Shown here: piece by piece, positions 16,538 through 24,953 of the stretch
Position numbering within the stretch: position 1 is the first letter of the stretch
Layout: the number at the start of each line of letters is the position of its first letter
From: Burkholderia puraquae
GTDB lineage: Bacteria; Pseudomonadota; Gammaproteobacteria; Burkholderiales; Burkholderiaceae
Direction: 5' to 3'
NCBI RefSeq assembly: GCF_002099195.1
Contig: NZ_NBYX01000003.1
Location: 310,001 to 374,000 of the forward strand
Length of the DNA: 64,000 bases
Position numbers and translations under genes: made by a program
The notes under the pieces: model-generated
The model's database searches: none
What the model was told of the DNA's origin: nothing
The model's input: the letters and a program-made list of their open reading frames with translations, nothing else

Positions 16538-17491
16538 ATGCTCACGCCATCCGCCCTGCCGACACCTGCCGAACTGAACCGCACGCTGCCGTTCGCGGCC
16601 GGCGCGCGGCCGTGGCGGCTCGTCCGCTACGCGTGCGTCGACTGGCTCGGCATCCTGCTGTGCTGGGCCGCGATCCGCTTCGTTCCCAATCCGTTCGTCT
16701 ATGTCGCGGCCGTGCTGCTGATCGCGGGCCGGCTGCAGGCATTCGGCGTGATCCTGCACGACGCCTGCCATCTTCCGGTGCGGCGCATGACGCTGCCGCT
16801 CGCGCTCGTCGAGGCGCTCGCCGGCTGGACGATCGGCTCGTCGATCGCCGCGATGCGCTATCACCACCTGCGCCATCACCGCGCGGTCGGCACCGCCGAG
16901 GATCCGTACCTGCACCGGCTGGCCGCACGCGGCGGCTGGGTGCAACGCGTGATGATGCTGCGCGGCGCGCTGCTGCCTGTCTGGTGGCCGCTGCGCGCGC
17001 TGATGGCGCCGCTGGCACTCGTATGGCCCGCGTTCCGGCCGTGGTATGCGCGCGGCTTCATGCAGGACCGCTCGCGCCAGGATCTGCGCCGTCATCCTGA
17101 AGTCATCGCATGCGCACGCGCCGACCTGCCGCATTGCGCGGGCTATCTGCTTGCGATCGCGGCCGTCGTGCACTGGGACCTGCCGTTCTTCACCTACTAC
17201 GGACTGCCGTGGATCGTCGGCGGCATCATGAACGCGAACCGCGTGCTGCTCGAACATCAGCACGTCGAGATCGACGAACGCGCGCCGGAATCGATCTGGC
17301 GGATGACGCGCACGATGACGTTCGGCTGGATCGGCACGCTCGTGCTGTATCCGCGCAACATCGGCTATCACCAGGTGCATCACGCGTATCCGGCGCTCGC
17401 GCTCGAGCATCTGCCGGCCGTGCACCGCTACCTGACCAACGGCGCCGCACTCGCGCCGCCCGTACCCGGCCAGGCCGGCGCCAAGCGCTAG
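16538..17491 (+). CDS. Membrane fatty acid desaturase/hydroxylase
   Basis: 317 residues. Four to five membrane segments and the three histidine clusters of the membrane di-iron desaturase family: HDACH near 71, HHLRHH near 109 and YHQVHH near 285. A further His in LLEHQH (about 241) completes the usual eight-His set. It uses O2 and electrons from a ferredoxin or cytochrome to desaturate or hydroxylate an acyl chain at the inner membrane. It is the first gene of the lipid island and converges with the Rieske oxygenase (gap 21 bases). Regiochemistry and carrier (CoA, ACP or lipid) cannot be told. Confidence 0.9.
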   Translation: MLTPSALPTPAELNRTLPFAAGARPWRLVRYACVDWLGILLCWAAIRFVPNPFVYVAAVLLIAGRLQAFGVILHDACHLPVRRMTLPLALVEALAGWTIGSSIAAMRYHHLRHHRAVGTAEDPYLHRLAARGGWVQRVMMLRGALLPVWWPLRALMAPLALVWPAFRPWYARGFMQDRSRQDLRRHPEVIACARADLPHCAGYLLAIAAVVHWDLPFFTYYGLPWIVGGIMNANRVLLEHQHVEIDERAPESIWRMTRTMTFGWIGTLVLYPRNIGYHQVHHAYPALALEHLPAVHRYLTNGAALAPPVPGQAGAKR

Positions 17492-17512
17492 GCGTCCTGC
17501 GCCGCGCAGCGC

Positions 17513-18661
17513 CTACAGTTCGAACCGCATCACCTTCTCGCCGCATTGCGCGGCCGACAGCGGCTCGCCGCGCTTCACCGCATCGAGCAGCCGGTCGATC
17601 GCGACGTGCACGATGTCCGCGCGCACGTTGTGCGGGCGGAAGCCCGGCGCGTTGTCGAGGCCCTGCCGGTGCGCGCGCATGATCCGCACGTCCTGCTGGA
17701 TCACGAGGTGCGTGTACAGGTTCAGCAGCGGCCGCAGTGCACGCAGCATCCAGCGCGGCAGCCTGAAGCGATACGCGATGTACGTATAGACGCGCGAGCG
17801 GCGCGCATCGATCGGCGTGATCTGGCTGACGATCAGGAAACCGGAACGTTCGCCCCACAGATAGTCGCAGCGCGTCACGTTCGGCGCGATGAAGCGGTCG
17901 ACGTGCGCGAGCGGCACACGATCGGGGTTCGTGAGCCAGTCGAGACAGAAGCCGATCTTGTCGTCGCCGTCGTGATACGTGACGGCAACGCTGTCCGGCG
18001 TCGTCGCGACCGTCGCTTCCATCGCCTGGCCGCGGCTGCTGCGGAAGATCCCGTCGTGCACGAATACCGTGTGCGGCACGTCCATGAAGTTCTGCGCGAG
18101 CATCGCGATGTCGCCGTCGAACGTGTTCACCATGAAGTACGACTGCCACGGCGCGACGTCGCGGAACGGCATCCGGAAGATCGTGCGCGCCGACGGATCG
18201 CCCGCGCCCAGGTACACCCACACGAGCCCGTCGAGCAGCTGCACGGGCAGCGTGCGCTGCCGGAACGGATAGCGGCCGGGCGTGCCCGTCGGCTGCGTGC
18301 CGTCGATGCTCGGCACGTGGACGACCTGCCCTTCGCCGTCGTAGCGCCAGCCGTGATACGGGCACACGAGCATGTCGCGGTCGACCTTGCCCGCCGATAG
18401 CCGCGTGCCGCGATGCACGCACTGGTCGATCAACGCTGCGATCCGACCGTCGCGCTGCCGGAACAGCACGATACCGGTATCGAGGATCCGCGTGCCGAGC
18501 GGCTTGTCGCGCGGGAGTTCGCGTTCGGTACACGCAACGAACCATTGCTCGTGAAGGCCGTCGGCAGGCGGCGCATGCTCGTGCGCGCTCACCGCGTCGC
18601 GCGACGGGCAGTCGCGCCCGCATCCGCGTGGTTCGATCATGTCGTTCATGGCGTCATTCAT
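17513..18661 (-). CDS. Rieske non-heme iron oxygenase, large subunit
   Basis: 382 residues. The N-terminal Rieske domain ligates 2Fe-2S with Cys81-x-His83 and Cys100-x-x-His103 (CVHRGTRL...LVCPYHGW). The catalytic domain has NFMDVPHTVFVH, with His197 and His202 as iron ligands, and a likely third Asp ligand in the C-terminal part (IQQDVRIM). It belongs with single-component-type oxygenases of the VanA/PaO/cholesterol desaturase group rather than with ring dioxygenases. The start overlaps the GH3 gene by 8 bases, so translation is coupled. No dedicated reductase is nearby. It probably hydroxylates, demethylates or desaturates the island's product. Confidence 0.9.
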   Translation of the reverse strand: MNDAMNDMIEPRGCGRDCPSRDAVSAHEHAPPADGLHEQWFVACTERELPRDKPLGTRILDTGIVLFRQRDGRIAALIDQCVHRGTRLSAGKVDRDMLVCPYHGWRYDGEGQVVHVPSIDGTQPTGTPGRYPFRQRTLPVQLLDGLVWVYLGAGDPSARTIFRMPFRDVAPWQSYFMVNTFDGDIAMLAQNFMDVPHTVFVHDGIFRSSRGQAMEATVATTPDSVAVTYHDGDDKIGFCLDWLTNPDRVPLAHVDRFIAPNVTRCDYLWGERSGFLIVSQITPIDARRSRVYTYIAYRFRLPRWMLRALRPLLNLYTHLVIQQDVRIMRAHRQGLDNAPGFRPHNVRADIVHVAIDRLLDAVKRGEPLSAAQCGEKVMRFEL

Positions 18662-20252
18662 TCGTCATCGCAAGCAGCGCGCCGGCCACCGGCAACCGCG
18701 TCACGAGTGCGCACGGCTTCACGTCGCCCGCACGGATGCCGGCCCGTTCGGCCGCCTGTTGCAGCAGGTCGCCGAGCCGTGCCGGCGATCGGCCCAGGCA
18801 GCGCACGCGCAGCGGGCCGAGCTGGCCGAGGCGGCATGCGTGCGCGTAGTGGAACGCCTGCATCAGATCGGCTTCGACGGCGGCACACATTGCGCCGGCT
18901 GCGTCGGTGCCGATATCTCCGGCGACGCACAGCACGTAGTGCGGCAGCCCTTCTTTCGCCAGGCACGGCACGATGCACGCGCCGACTTCGCCGTGCTGCC
19001 CGCGCGCGCGGTTCAACGCTTCGGCCGCAATCTGCTCGTCGAGCTTCTCGCCGACGAGATCGACGCACGCCGCCGCGCGCCCGACGAACGCGATGCGCGG
19101 CGTGCGCGCAGTCATGCCGACTACACGGACGCGATCGCCGAGCGCATAGCGATACAGTCCGCCGCCCGTGGTCAGCAGCACCTGTGCGTCGTCGCCGGGT
19201 CTCAGCCCTTCGACACCGCACACGCTGCCGTCATCGCGCACGAATTCAAGGTAGTGGCTGCCGATCGCAAGCGGGCAACCATCGCCCGCGCCGAACGGGA
19301 TGCTCGCGACGCCTTCCGTCGCGAACAGCCCCTTCGGCAGCCATCGCACATGCGGAAACCGCACGCGCAACGCGTCGGCGTAATGTTTGCTCGGGCCGTC
19401 CAGCCAGCAGCTCACGGCGGCCAGGCGCGGCCACAGCGCACTGCAATCGCCATCCGCGATCGCGCCGCGCAGCGCCGCGCAACGGTCGACCGGCAGCGAC
19501 GCTTCGACCCATGCGAGATCGCGCGCGCCGTCGGCATCGTCGCGGTCGAACAGCGGGCGCAGCACGCTCGTCAGGAACGTCGGGCTCCACACGCTGATGA
19601 ACGCGAGCGTTTCGTCCGCGACGAGCGCGCGCAGCGTCTCGCGCCGCCATGTCGCCGCGTCGCCGGTCAGCGGCGGCACGAGCAGCGTCGACGCAAGCGC
19701 GGCCGCGCTGCTGTCGCCGAGGTAGTCGAGATCGCTCGCGGAGCCGACCGGAATCCCGTTGGGTGCAACACCGGGCGCCTGCAGCGGCGGCGACATCGAC
19801 CAGTACGCGCGCCCTTCGGCGACGGCCGGACAATCGCGATACATATCGGCCAGCCATACGATCATCGCGGCCTGCAGTTCACGGAGAAACGCGGGCGTAT
19901 AAGGAATCAGCTTCTGGCGCGCGGTGCTGCCGCTCGTCCGTTCGAGGAACACTGGGCGCTCGGCGGTCAGCACCGGTTCCGCTTCGTGCGACACGCGATC
20001 GAGCCACGGCAGGAAATCGGCGGCCGCATGCACGGGTACGCGCTCGCGGAACTGCGCGGGGCTGTCGATCCGGTCGAAGCCGAACCGGCGCCCGAATGCG
20101 GTATCGCCATTCGCGGCGAGCAGCGCGAGCAGCCGACGCGCCTGCGCGTCGCCCGGCGCTTCGAGGCTAGCCTGCCAGCGATCGACGTCCGGCTGCGCGG
20201 CGCGCGCGAACGTGCGCCATGCGTCGGCCAGGCTGCGAGCGGAAGCGTCCAT
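18654..20252 (-). CDS. GH3-family acyl-adenylating amido synthetase-like enzyme
   Basis: 532 residues. GH3-type member of the adenylate-forming superfamily: ATP loop ERTSGSTARQKLIPYT (about 104-119), a central YWSMSPPLQAPG stretch, WLPKGLFATEGVASIPF with the adenine-proximal ATEG, LLTTGGGLYRYALGD (near 395-410) and VGEKLDE in the hinge before a small C-terminal domain. Plant GH3 enzymes activate a carboxylic acid with ATP and join it to an amino acid; bacterial members are poorly studied. It overlaps the upstream desaturase by one base (TGATG) and the downstream Rieske gene by eight, so the three form a tightly coupled operon. Likely role: acyl activation and conjugation. Confidence 0.88.
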   Translation of the reverse strand: MDASARSLADAWRTFARAAQPDVDRWQASLEAPGDAQARRLLALLAANGDTAFGRRFGFDRIDSPAQFRERVPVHAAADFLPWLDRVSHEAEPVLTAERPVFLERTSGSTARQKLIPYTPAFLRELQAAMIVWLADMYRDCPAVAEGRAYWSMSPPLQAPGVAPNGIPVGSASDLDYLGDSSAAALASTLLVPPLTGDAATWRRETLRALVADETLAFISVWSPTFLTSVLRPLFDRDDADGARDLAWVEASLPVDRCAALRGAIADGDCSALWPRLAAVSCWLDGPSKHYADALRVRFPHVRWLPKGLFATEGVASIPFGAGDGCPLAIGSHYLEFVRDDGSVCGVEGLRPGDDAQVLLTTGGGLYRYALGDRVRVVGMTARTPRIAFVGRAAACVDLVGEKLDEQIAAEALNRARGQHGEVGACIVPCLAKEGLPHYVLCVAGDIGTDAAGAMCAAVEADLMQAFHYAHACRLGQLGPLRVRCLGRSPARLGDLLQQAAERAGIRAGDVKPCALVTRLPVAGALLAMTNE

Positions 20253-21190
20253 CAGAAATAGGTCTTGTCGAGTTGCGCGAGATCGTCGGGCAGCCGGCGC
20301 GGCGGCGCGAAGATCGTGAGCCAGCCGTACCACAGCGGCCGTGTCTCGCGCAGGTCCGACACCGCATGCATGTCCTGCCAGCGCAGCGCGGGGCGGCGAT
20401 GATGCGTCAGGTTGTAGTTGAAGTTCAGCAGCAGCCAGCGCACCGGAGCCGGCGCGCGCATGTTGTACGTGCCTTCGACGACGTCGAGCGGCGTGCGCAT
20501 GTGGTACACCCATTGCAGCGACGACCACGAGAACGCGAACGCAACATACGCGACCAGCACCGCCGATACCGACCAGTCGAGCAGCCAGCCGGCCAGCAGC
20601 CACGCGCCGACGGCGGCGAGCGTTTCGTAACGGATGCGGCGGAAGTCGGCCGTCGTGAATTCCTTGAAGGCGGCTGCGTAGGTGTTGTCGTCGCCGCGCG
20701 CGGCGAGGCGCTGCATCGTGCGGCCGGGCACCAGCGCGAGCACGAAGCTGCCGACGAAGCTGCCAAGCCAGATGCCGCCGAGGATCGCCGCGTAGTATTC
20801 GATGCGCTTGCGCAGCAGCGATTCGTCCGCGGTCGCGAAATCCGCGCGCTCGGCGCGCGTGCGGTTGCGCACATGATGGCCGAGATGGTTCACGTGAATG
20901 AGCGTCGCGGCCGCGCCGAACATCGTGGACGCCCACCACATCATCATATAATTCGCGATCGGCCGTCGATGCCCGAACCCGTGGAAGGTTTCGTGCATCA
21001 TCGAGAACACGCCCTGCATCACGAGGCAGAACGGCACGAGCACGAGCCACTTGATCGCACCCGCGCCGGTATGCGAGAGCCAGGTGAGCGTGCCGGCCCA
21101 CACAATGCTCTGCAGCGCGAGCACGAGCAGGTTCGCGCGATCGTAACGTCGGGTCTGCGCGGCAGCGGCTTGCGCGCTCGGTCGGTTCAT
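20252..21190 (-). CDS. Membrane fatty acid desaturase
   Basis: 312 residues with two paired membrane regions and the three His clusters: HETFH near 66, HVNHLGHH near 99 (an HxxHxxHH variant of the second box) and NYNLTHH near 265. A MDB-type di-iron oxygenase of acyl chains. It is the first gene of the desaturase-GH3-Rieske operon and diverges from the COG3687 gene with 95 bp between starts. It differs clearly from the desaturase at 16538 (box spacing, length), so the two probably act at different positions of the chain. Confidence 0.9.
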   Translation of the reverse strand: MNRPSAQAAAAQTRRYDRANLLVLALQSIVWAGTLTWLSHTGAGAIKWLVLVPFCLVMQGVFSMMHETFHGFGHRRPIANYMMMWWASTMFGAAATLIHVNHLGHHVRNRTRAERADFATADESLLRKRIEYYAAILGGIWLGSFVGSFVLALVPGRTMQRLAARGDDNTYAAAFKEFTTADFRRIRYETLAAVGAWLLAGWLLDWSVSAVLVAYVAFAFSWSSLQWVYHMRTPLDVVEGTYNMRAPAPVRWLLLNFNYNLTHHRRPALRWQDMHAVSDLRETRPLWYGWLTIFAPPRRLPDDLAQLDKTYF

Positions 21191-21285
21191 GGCTCGGAAT
21201 GGCGGTTGTTTGCACGGGAGGATACAACAGATGCGCCAGCCGCCGGTAACGGCCCGCGCCCCGTCCCCGACGGGGCAGAACTAGC

Positions 21286-22173
21286 ATGCGGCCGTTTCGC
21301 CGCGCGCCCGCCGACAGCACCGCGTCGCGCATGCCGACCCGCGACGTGCGCTTCGCGATCGACGCACGCATTCCGCGCTTCTGGTATCGCGGCGCATGCC
21401 ATGTCACGCGCTTCTTCGACGCGTTTTCCGTGATGTTCCCGCTCGGGGAGCGCTTCTTCATTGAAAGCGTGCGGCCGTTTCGCGACCGGGTCGGCGGCAA
21501 TGCGGAGCTCGCGGCCGACATCGATGCGTTCGTGCGGCAGGAAGCGTCGCATATCCGCGTACACCGGCTCTACAACGCGCGCCTCGCGTCGCAGCACGTG
21601 CCGGTCGATGCGCTCGAAGCGCTACTCGAAAAACGCCAGCGCAACGCCGCGCGGCAGGTGTCGCCCGTTACGCGGCTCGCGCTGACGGCGTGCCTCGAAC
21701 ACTACACGACGATCCTCGCGCACCGCCTGCTGAGCGACCCGGCGATTCTCGACGGCGCCGACCCGACGATGGCGGCCGTGTGGCGCTGGCATGCGATCGA
21801 GGAAACCGAGCACAAGACCGTCGCGTTCGACGTGTTCGCGGCGGCCATACCGAATGCGGTGCGGCGCTATGTCGTGCGCTGCGCGGCCATGCTCGGGATC
21901 TCCGTCTACTTCGTTATCGACCTGATCTATTTCGTGCACCGCCTCGTCGCCGTCGACGGGCAGACATGGAACGTGCGCGGCTGGCTGCAATTGCTGCGCT
22001 GGCTGTTCGTCGCTCCGGGCATCTTCACGCGCGTGATGCCGATGTGGCTGCTCTGGTTCTCGCCGCGCTTCCATCCCGACCGCCTCGACAGCAACGCGGC
22101 GCTGCGTGCCGCACGCGCCGCGCTCGAACCGTACCTGGCCAGCGCCGAACGCGAACCGGAGTCGCACGCATGA
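21286..22173 (+). CDS. COG3687/PF10118 predicted metal-dependent hydrolase
   Basis: 295 residues. Helical protein with conserved acidic/His motifs RQEASHIRVH near 84-93, CLEHYTT near 130 and EETEHKTVAFDVF near 170-182. This repeated E...ExxH pattern would also suit a carboxylate-bridged diiron centre. A hydrophobic region follows (VVRCAAMLGISVYFVIDLIYFV, split by a turn), so it is probably membrane-attached. The family has no established substrate. Its stop overlaps the next gene's start (ATGA). A paralogue lies at 56455-57360 beside an epoxide hydrolase-SDR fusion, again in lipid context. Confidence 0.8.
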   Translation: MRPFRRAPADSTASRMPTRDVRFAIDARIPRFWYRGACHVTRFFDAFSVMFPLGERFFIESVRPFRDRVGGNAELAADIDAFVRQEASHIRVHRLYNARLASQHVPVDALEALLEKRQRNAARQVSPVTRLALTACLEHYTTILAHRLLSDPAILDGADPTMAAVWRWHAIEETEHKTVAFDVFAAAIPNAVRRYVVRCAAMLGISVYFVIDLIYFVHRLVAVDGQTWNVRGWLQLLRWLFVAPGIFTRVMPMWLLWFSPRFHPDRLDSNAALRAARAALEPYLASAEREPESHA

Positions 22174-23069
22174 CACGCGCGCCGTGGACGCCCGACGGGT
22201 TCGACGACTGGCAACGCCACTATCCAGCGACGCCGTTCGCGCGGGCCGCCGCGAACCTCGACCGCACCGACGCGTTCATCGACGGCTGGACGCGACGCAC
22301 CGCCCGCCTGCCGCTGACGACGACAATCGTGCTCGTCGCCGGGCTGTATTCCGAATGGTTGCCCGGCTGCAATCGCGGTGCGCGGCAGAGGCTCGGGGCG
22401 GCCGGCTATCGCGTACTGACGGTGCCCGTGCGTTCCGCGCGCGGCGTGTTCGATCAGGGCGCGCATATCGGTGCGTACCTCCGTACGCATCTGCCGGCCG
22501 GCGGCGAATTCGTCGCACTCGCACACAGCAAGGGCGGCATCGACACGCTCGCCGCGCTCGTCGGCGACCCGACGCTGGCGGCGCGTTGCGCGGGCCTCGC
22601 GCTCATGCAGCCGCCGTGCGGCCCGTCCGCGATCGTCGATACGATCTTCCGTCACGGGATGACGCCGCATGTGGCTGCGCCGTGGCCCGACCGCCTTGCA
22701 CGCCGCATGCTGCGCACGCGCTGGGCCGACGCCGGGACGCGCGACATCAGCAGCCGGCGCGATCCGCGCGTGGGCGACATGCTTGCCGCGCTGCCGCGCG
22801 ACCTGCATCTCGTGCATGGCGTGAGCTGGTCCGTCGAGGCATCCACGCGCTTCGATTCGCATCACGGGCGACTGAACGGGCATCGTCCCGGCTGCGCGCA
22901 CGACGGGCAGTTCTATCTCGAACACCAGGTGATGGCCGGCATCCCTCAGATCTGCCTGCCGCGGCTCGATCACGGCCAGCCCGTGCTCGGCGGGCTCGGC
23001 TTCGACGCCGGCCGCTTCTGGCTCGCGCTCGCCGACCTGCTGCACGTCACACGCACTCAGACCAGGTAG
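22170..23069 (+). CDS. Alpha/beta hydrolase
   Basis: 299 residues. Alpha/beta fold with TIVLVAGLYSEW (oxyanion region, about 52-63), nucleophile elbow AHSKGG with Ser120, an Asp in a later strand, and His in LPRLDHGQPVLGG near 275. The elbow A-H-S-K-G is the kind seen in PHB- and lipid-related hydrolases. It starts within the stop of the COG3687 gene (4-base overlap). Its 3' end overlaps the convergent GNAT gene by 13 bases. It could release or transfer the acyl product of the island as an esterase or thioesterase. Confidence 0.85.
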   Translation: MTRAPWTPDGFDDWQRHYPATPFARAAANLDRTDAFIDGWTRRTARLPLTTTIVLVAGLYSEWLPGCNRGARQRLGAAGYRVLTVPVRSARGVFDQGAHIGAYLRTHLPAGGEFVALAHSKGGIDTLAALVGDPTLAARCAGLALMQPPCGPSAIVDTIFRHGMTPHVAAPWPDRLARRMLRTRWADAGTRDISSRRDPRVGDMLAALPRDLHLVHGVSWSVEASTRFDSHHGRLNGHRPGCAHDGQFYLEHQVMAGIPQICLPRLDHGQPVLGGLGFDAGRFWLALADLLHVTRTQTR

Positions 23070-24172
23070 ATCTCGAAACCCGGCACGCGGCCGGCCAGCA
23101 GGCCGCTGATCGGTGCGGCGGGCTCGCCGGTCGACAGCGTGTAGAGATCCATCGGCGTACGCGCCGCGCGATAGCGCGCGAGCGCCGGCCCGAGCGGATC
23201 GCCGTCGTACAGGCACAGCTGCATCAGCGCATGACTGTTGCGCACGCGCAGCCACGCAGCGTCGAGCAGCGCCGCGAACACGGACGGATCGCGGTTGCGC
23301 ACCTGCAGGTGAGTCAGGTAGACGTCGCGCAACGGCTCGCCGGGCGCCGCGATACGCGGGCGGCGCAATGCGGGCGCGAGCACGTTGAATGCGCCGCGGG
23401 TCGCCGCTAGCGGCAACGGCAGCCGTTCGAGCACGATCCGTTTGATGTCGCCGGCATCCCACGGCGCGACGCAGCCGAGCAGGTTGCCGTGCGCGTCGAG
23501 CGCGAGCAGGAACGCGCCGATGCCGAACGACGGCCACGTGTCGAGCCGCCGCGCGAATTCGTCCGCGGAGAACACGCCGCCGAACGGCTGATGGCGTGAT
23601 TCGACATCGAGAAACGCGCGCAGCGCGTCCGCGTGATGCGGCTGCGCGTCGACGATCCGCACGCCGGGCACGTTGCGCGGCGCCGACGACAGCCCGCGCT
23701 GCGCATAGATCGACACGTTCTCGTAGCCGTGCCAGTGCGCGAAGCGCAGCCGGTTCTCGCGCCGCGACCGTGCCAACGACTGCACCGCGAGCCGGTTGTC
23801 GCGGATCATGCAGCAATACGCATGCTGCACGCCGGCTTCCGCGTGCAGCGTCGCGAAGCGTTCGCGCACCGCGTCGGTCCACTCGCGCGACAGCCGCCGG
23901 TCGGGCATCAGCCGAAGATCGCCGAGATAGGCGACCGGCTGCGCGCGTTCGCCGAGATAGCCGTCGCGCACGACGAGGCTCGCGAGCCCCTTCAGCGACG
24001 CGCGCTCATCCTCCGCGAGCCAGACCTCATGATGCGGTGCGTGGCAGCGATGCAGCGCGAAATAGTCGGGCGCACGATCGAAGCGCAGCGGCAGGCTGCC
24101 TCGCATCGCATGGCGGGACTGGAAATCGAGGATGCGCGCGTTGTCGGCCGGTTGCGCGAGACGGATCCGCAT
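23057..24172 (-). CDS. GNAT-like acyltransferase (probable)
   Basis: 371 residues. The N-terminal half has GNAT features: MRIRLAQPADNARILDFQSRH, then a beta region YLGDLRLMPDRRLSREWTDAVRERFATLH with the Arg-rich turn where the acyl-CoA pyrophosphate binds. The C-terminal half repeats a similar layout (VRIVDAQPHHADALRAFLDVE...VYLTHLQVRNRDPSVFAALLDAAW), giving a double-GNAT impression. Substrate unknown. It is nine bases downstream of the gene at 24182, with which it forms an operon. In a lipid island an N- or O-acyl transfer from CoA or ACP is a reasonable guess. Confidence 0.65.
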   Translation of the reverse strand: MRIRLAQPADNARILDFQSRHAMRGSLPLRFDRAPDYFALHRCHAPHHEVWLAEDERASLKGLASLVVRDGYLGERAQPVAYLGDLRLMPDRRLSREWTDAVRERFATLHAEAGVQHAYCCMIRDNRLAVQSLARSRRENRLRFAHWHGYENVSIYAQRGLSSAPRNVPGVRIVDAQPHHADALRAFLDVESRHQPFGGVFSADEFARRLDTWPSFGIGAFLLALDAHGNLLGCVAPWDAGDIKRIVLERLPLPLAATRGAFNVLAPALRRPRIAAPGEPLRDVYLTHLQVRNRDPSVFAALLDAAWLRVRNSHALMQLCLYDGDPLGPALARYRAARTPMDLYTLSTGEPAAPISGLLAGRVPGFEIYLV

Positions 24173-24181
24173 GCGCGCGGC

Positions 24182-24892
24182 TCACACACCGTCGAACAGA
24201 CGGCGCGCGAGCGGCCGCAGGTTCGACGCCGACAGTTCGCACAGGCACACGAGTTCGTCGCCCTGTGCATAGCCGGGGTTGCGTGCGATGAAGTAGTCGA
24301 CGTCGGCCAGCCGCCGGTGCGCGGCCGGCACCTCCGCGAGCGCGGGCGTGAGCCGGCCCTGCGGCGTGTCGAACGACAGCAGGCCGGTGGCGGAATCGTA
24401 TGCATGCCCATAGCGGCTCGCGGCCAGGTGATCCATCAGGTCCTGCGTGGCCGGTGCGGTCAGGTTGTCGGCGCGCGGCGCGTAGTCGCGCGCGAACGCG
24501 CGCAGGTAGCGATAGGTGCGATGCCCCTTGCAGATCAGGAACCAGTACAGCGGCACGGCGGGCGCCTGCCGCCACACGTCGCCCGCGTGACGGATCCACG
24601 CAAACGCGAGATGCTGCGTGCCCCAATGCGCGGGGTCGATGATCGTATCGCCGGAAAAGATCACGCGGATCGATGCGTCGCGCCAGCGTGTCTCGTACTG
24701 CTTGAGCGTCGAGAAGCCCTGGATCGCGCCGCCGCCGTCGCGCAGCACGATGCAATGCGTCTTGTCGCCGAGGTCGCGGTCGAACTGCGCGCGGACCGTG
24801 TCGCAATAGGACGCCGCATACAACGAGAACATCCGGTCGATGTCGTCCGGGCCGAGGGCCGCACGTTCGACGGCGGTGGCACGCAACTCCAT
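24182..24892 (-). CDS. GNAT-like protein of unknown substrate
   Basis: 236 residues from the ATG at 24892 with AGGAG seven bases upstream. I recognise no named family. The layout resembles N-acyltransferases of the GNAT superfamily (MFSLYAASYCDTVRAQFDRDLGDK; CIVLRDGGGAIQGFSTLKQYE; IRVIFSGDTIIDPAHWGTQHLAFAW; VPLYWFLICKGHRTYRYL). The block SGDTIIDPAHWG and the Tyr/His-rich KGHRTYRYLRAF could form an acyl-carrier or substrate site. It is followed at nine bases by the second GNAT-like gene and diverges from the PAP2-desaturase fusion (61 bp). Confidence 0.6.
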   Translation of the reverse strand: MELRATAVERAALGPDDIDRMFSLYAASYCDTVRAQFDRDLGDKTHCIVLRDGGGAIQGFSTLKQYETRWRDASIRVIFSGDTIIDPAHWGTQHLAFAWIRHAGDVWRQAPAVPLYWFLICKGHRTYRYLRAFARDYAPRADNLTAPATQDLMDHLAASRYGHAYDSATGLLSFDTPQGRLTPALAEVPAAHRRLADVDYFIARNPGYAQGDELVCLCELSASNLRPLARRLFDGV

Positions 24893-24953
24893 CGGCTACT
24901 CCTGCAAGACTGAACAGCTTGCTATGATAGCCCGTTACCCGCCTGCTCCCGCC

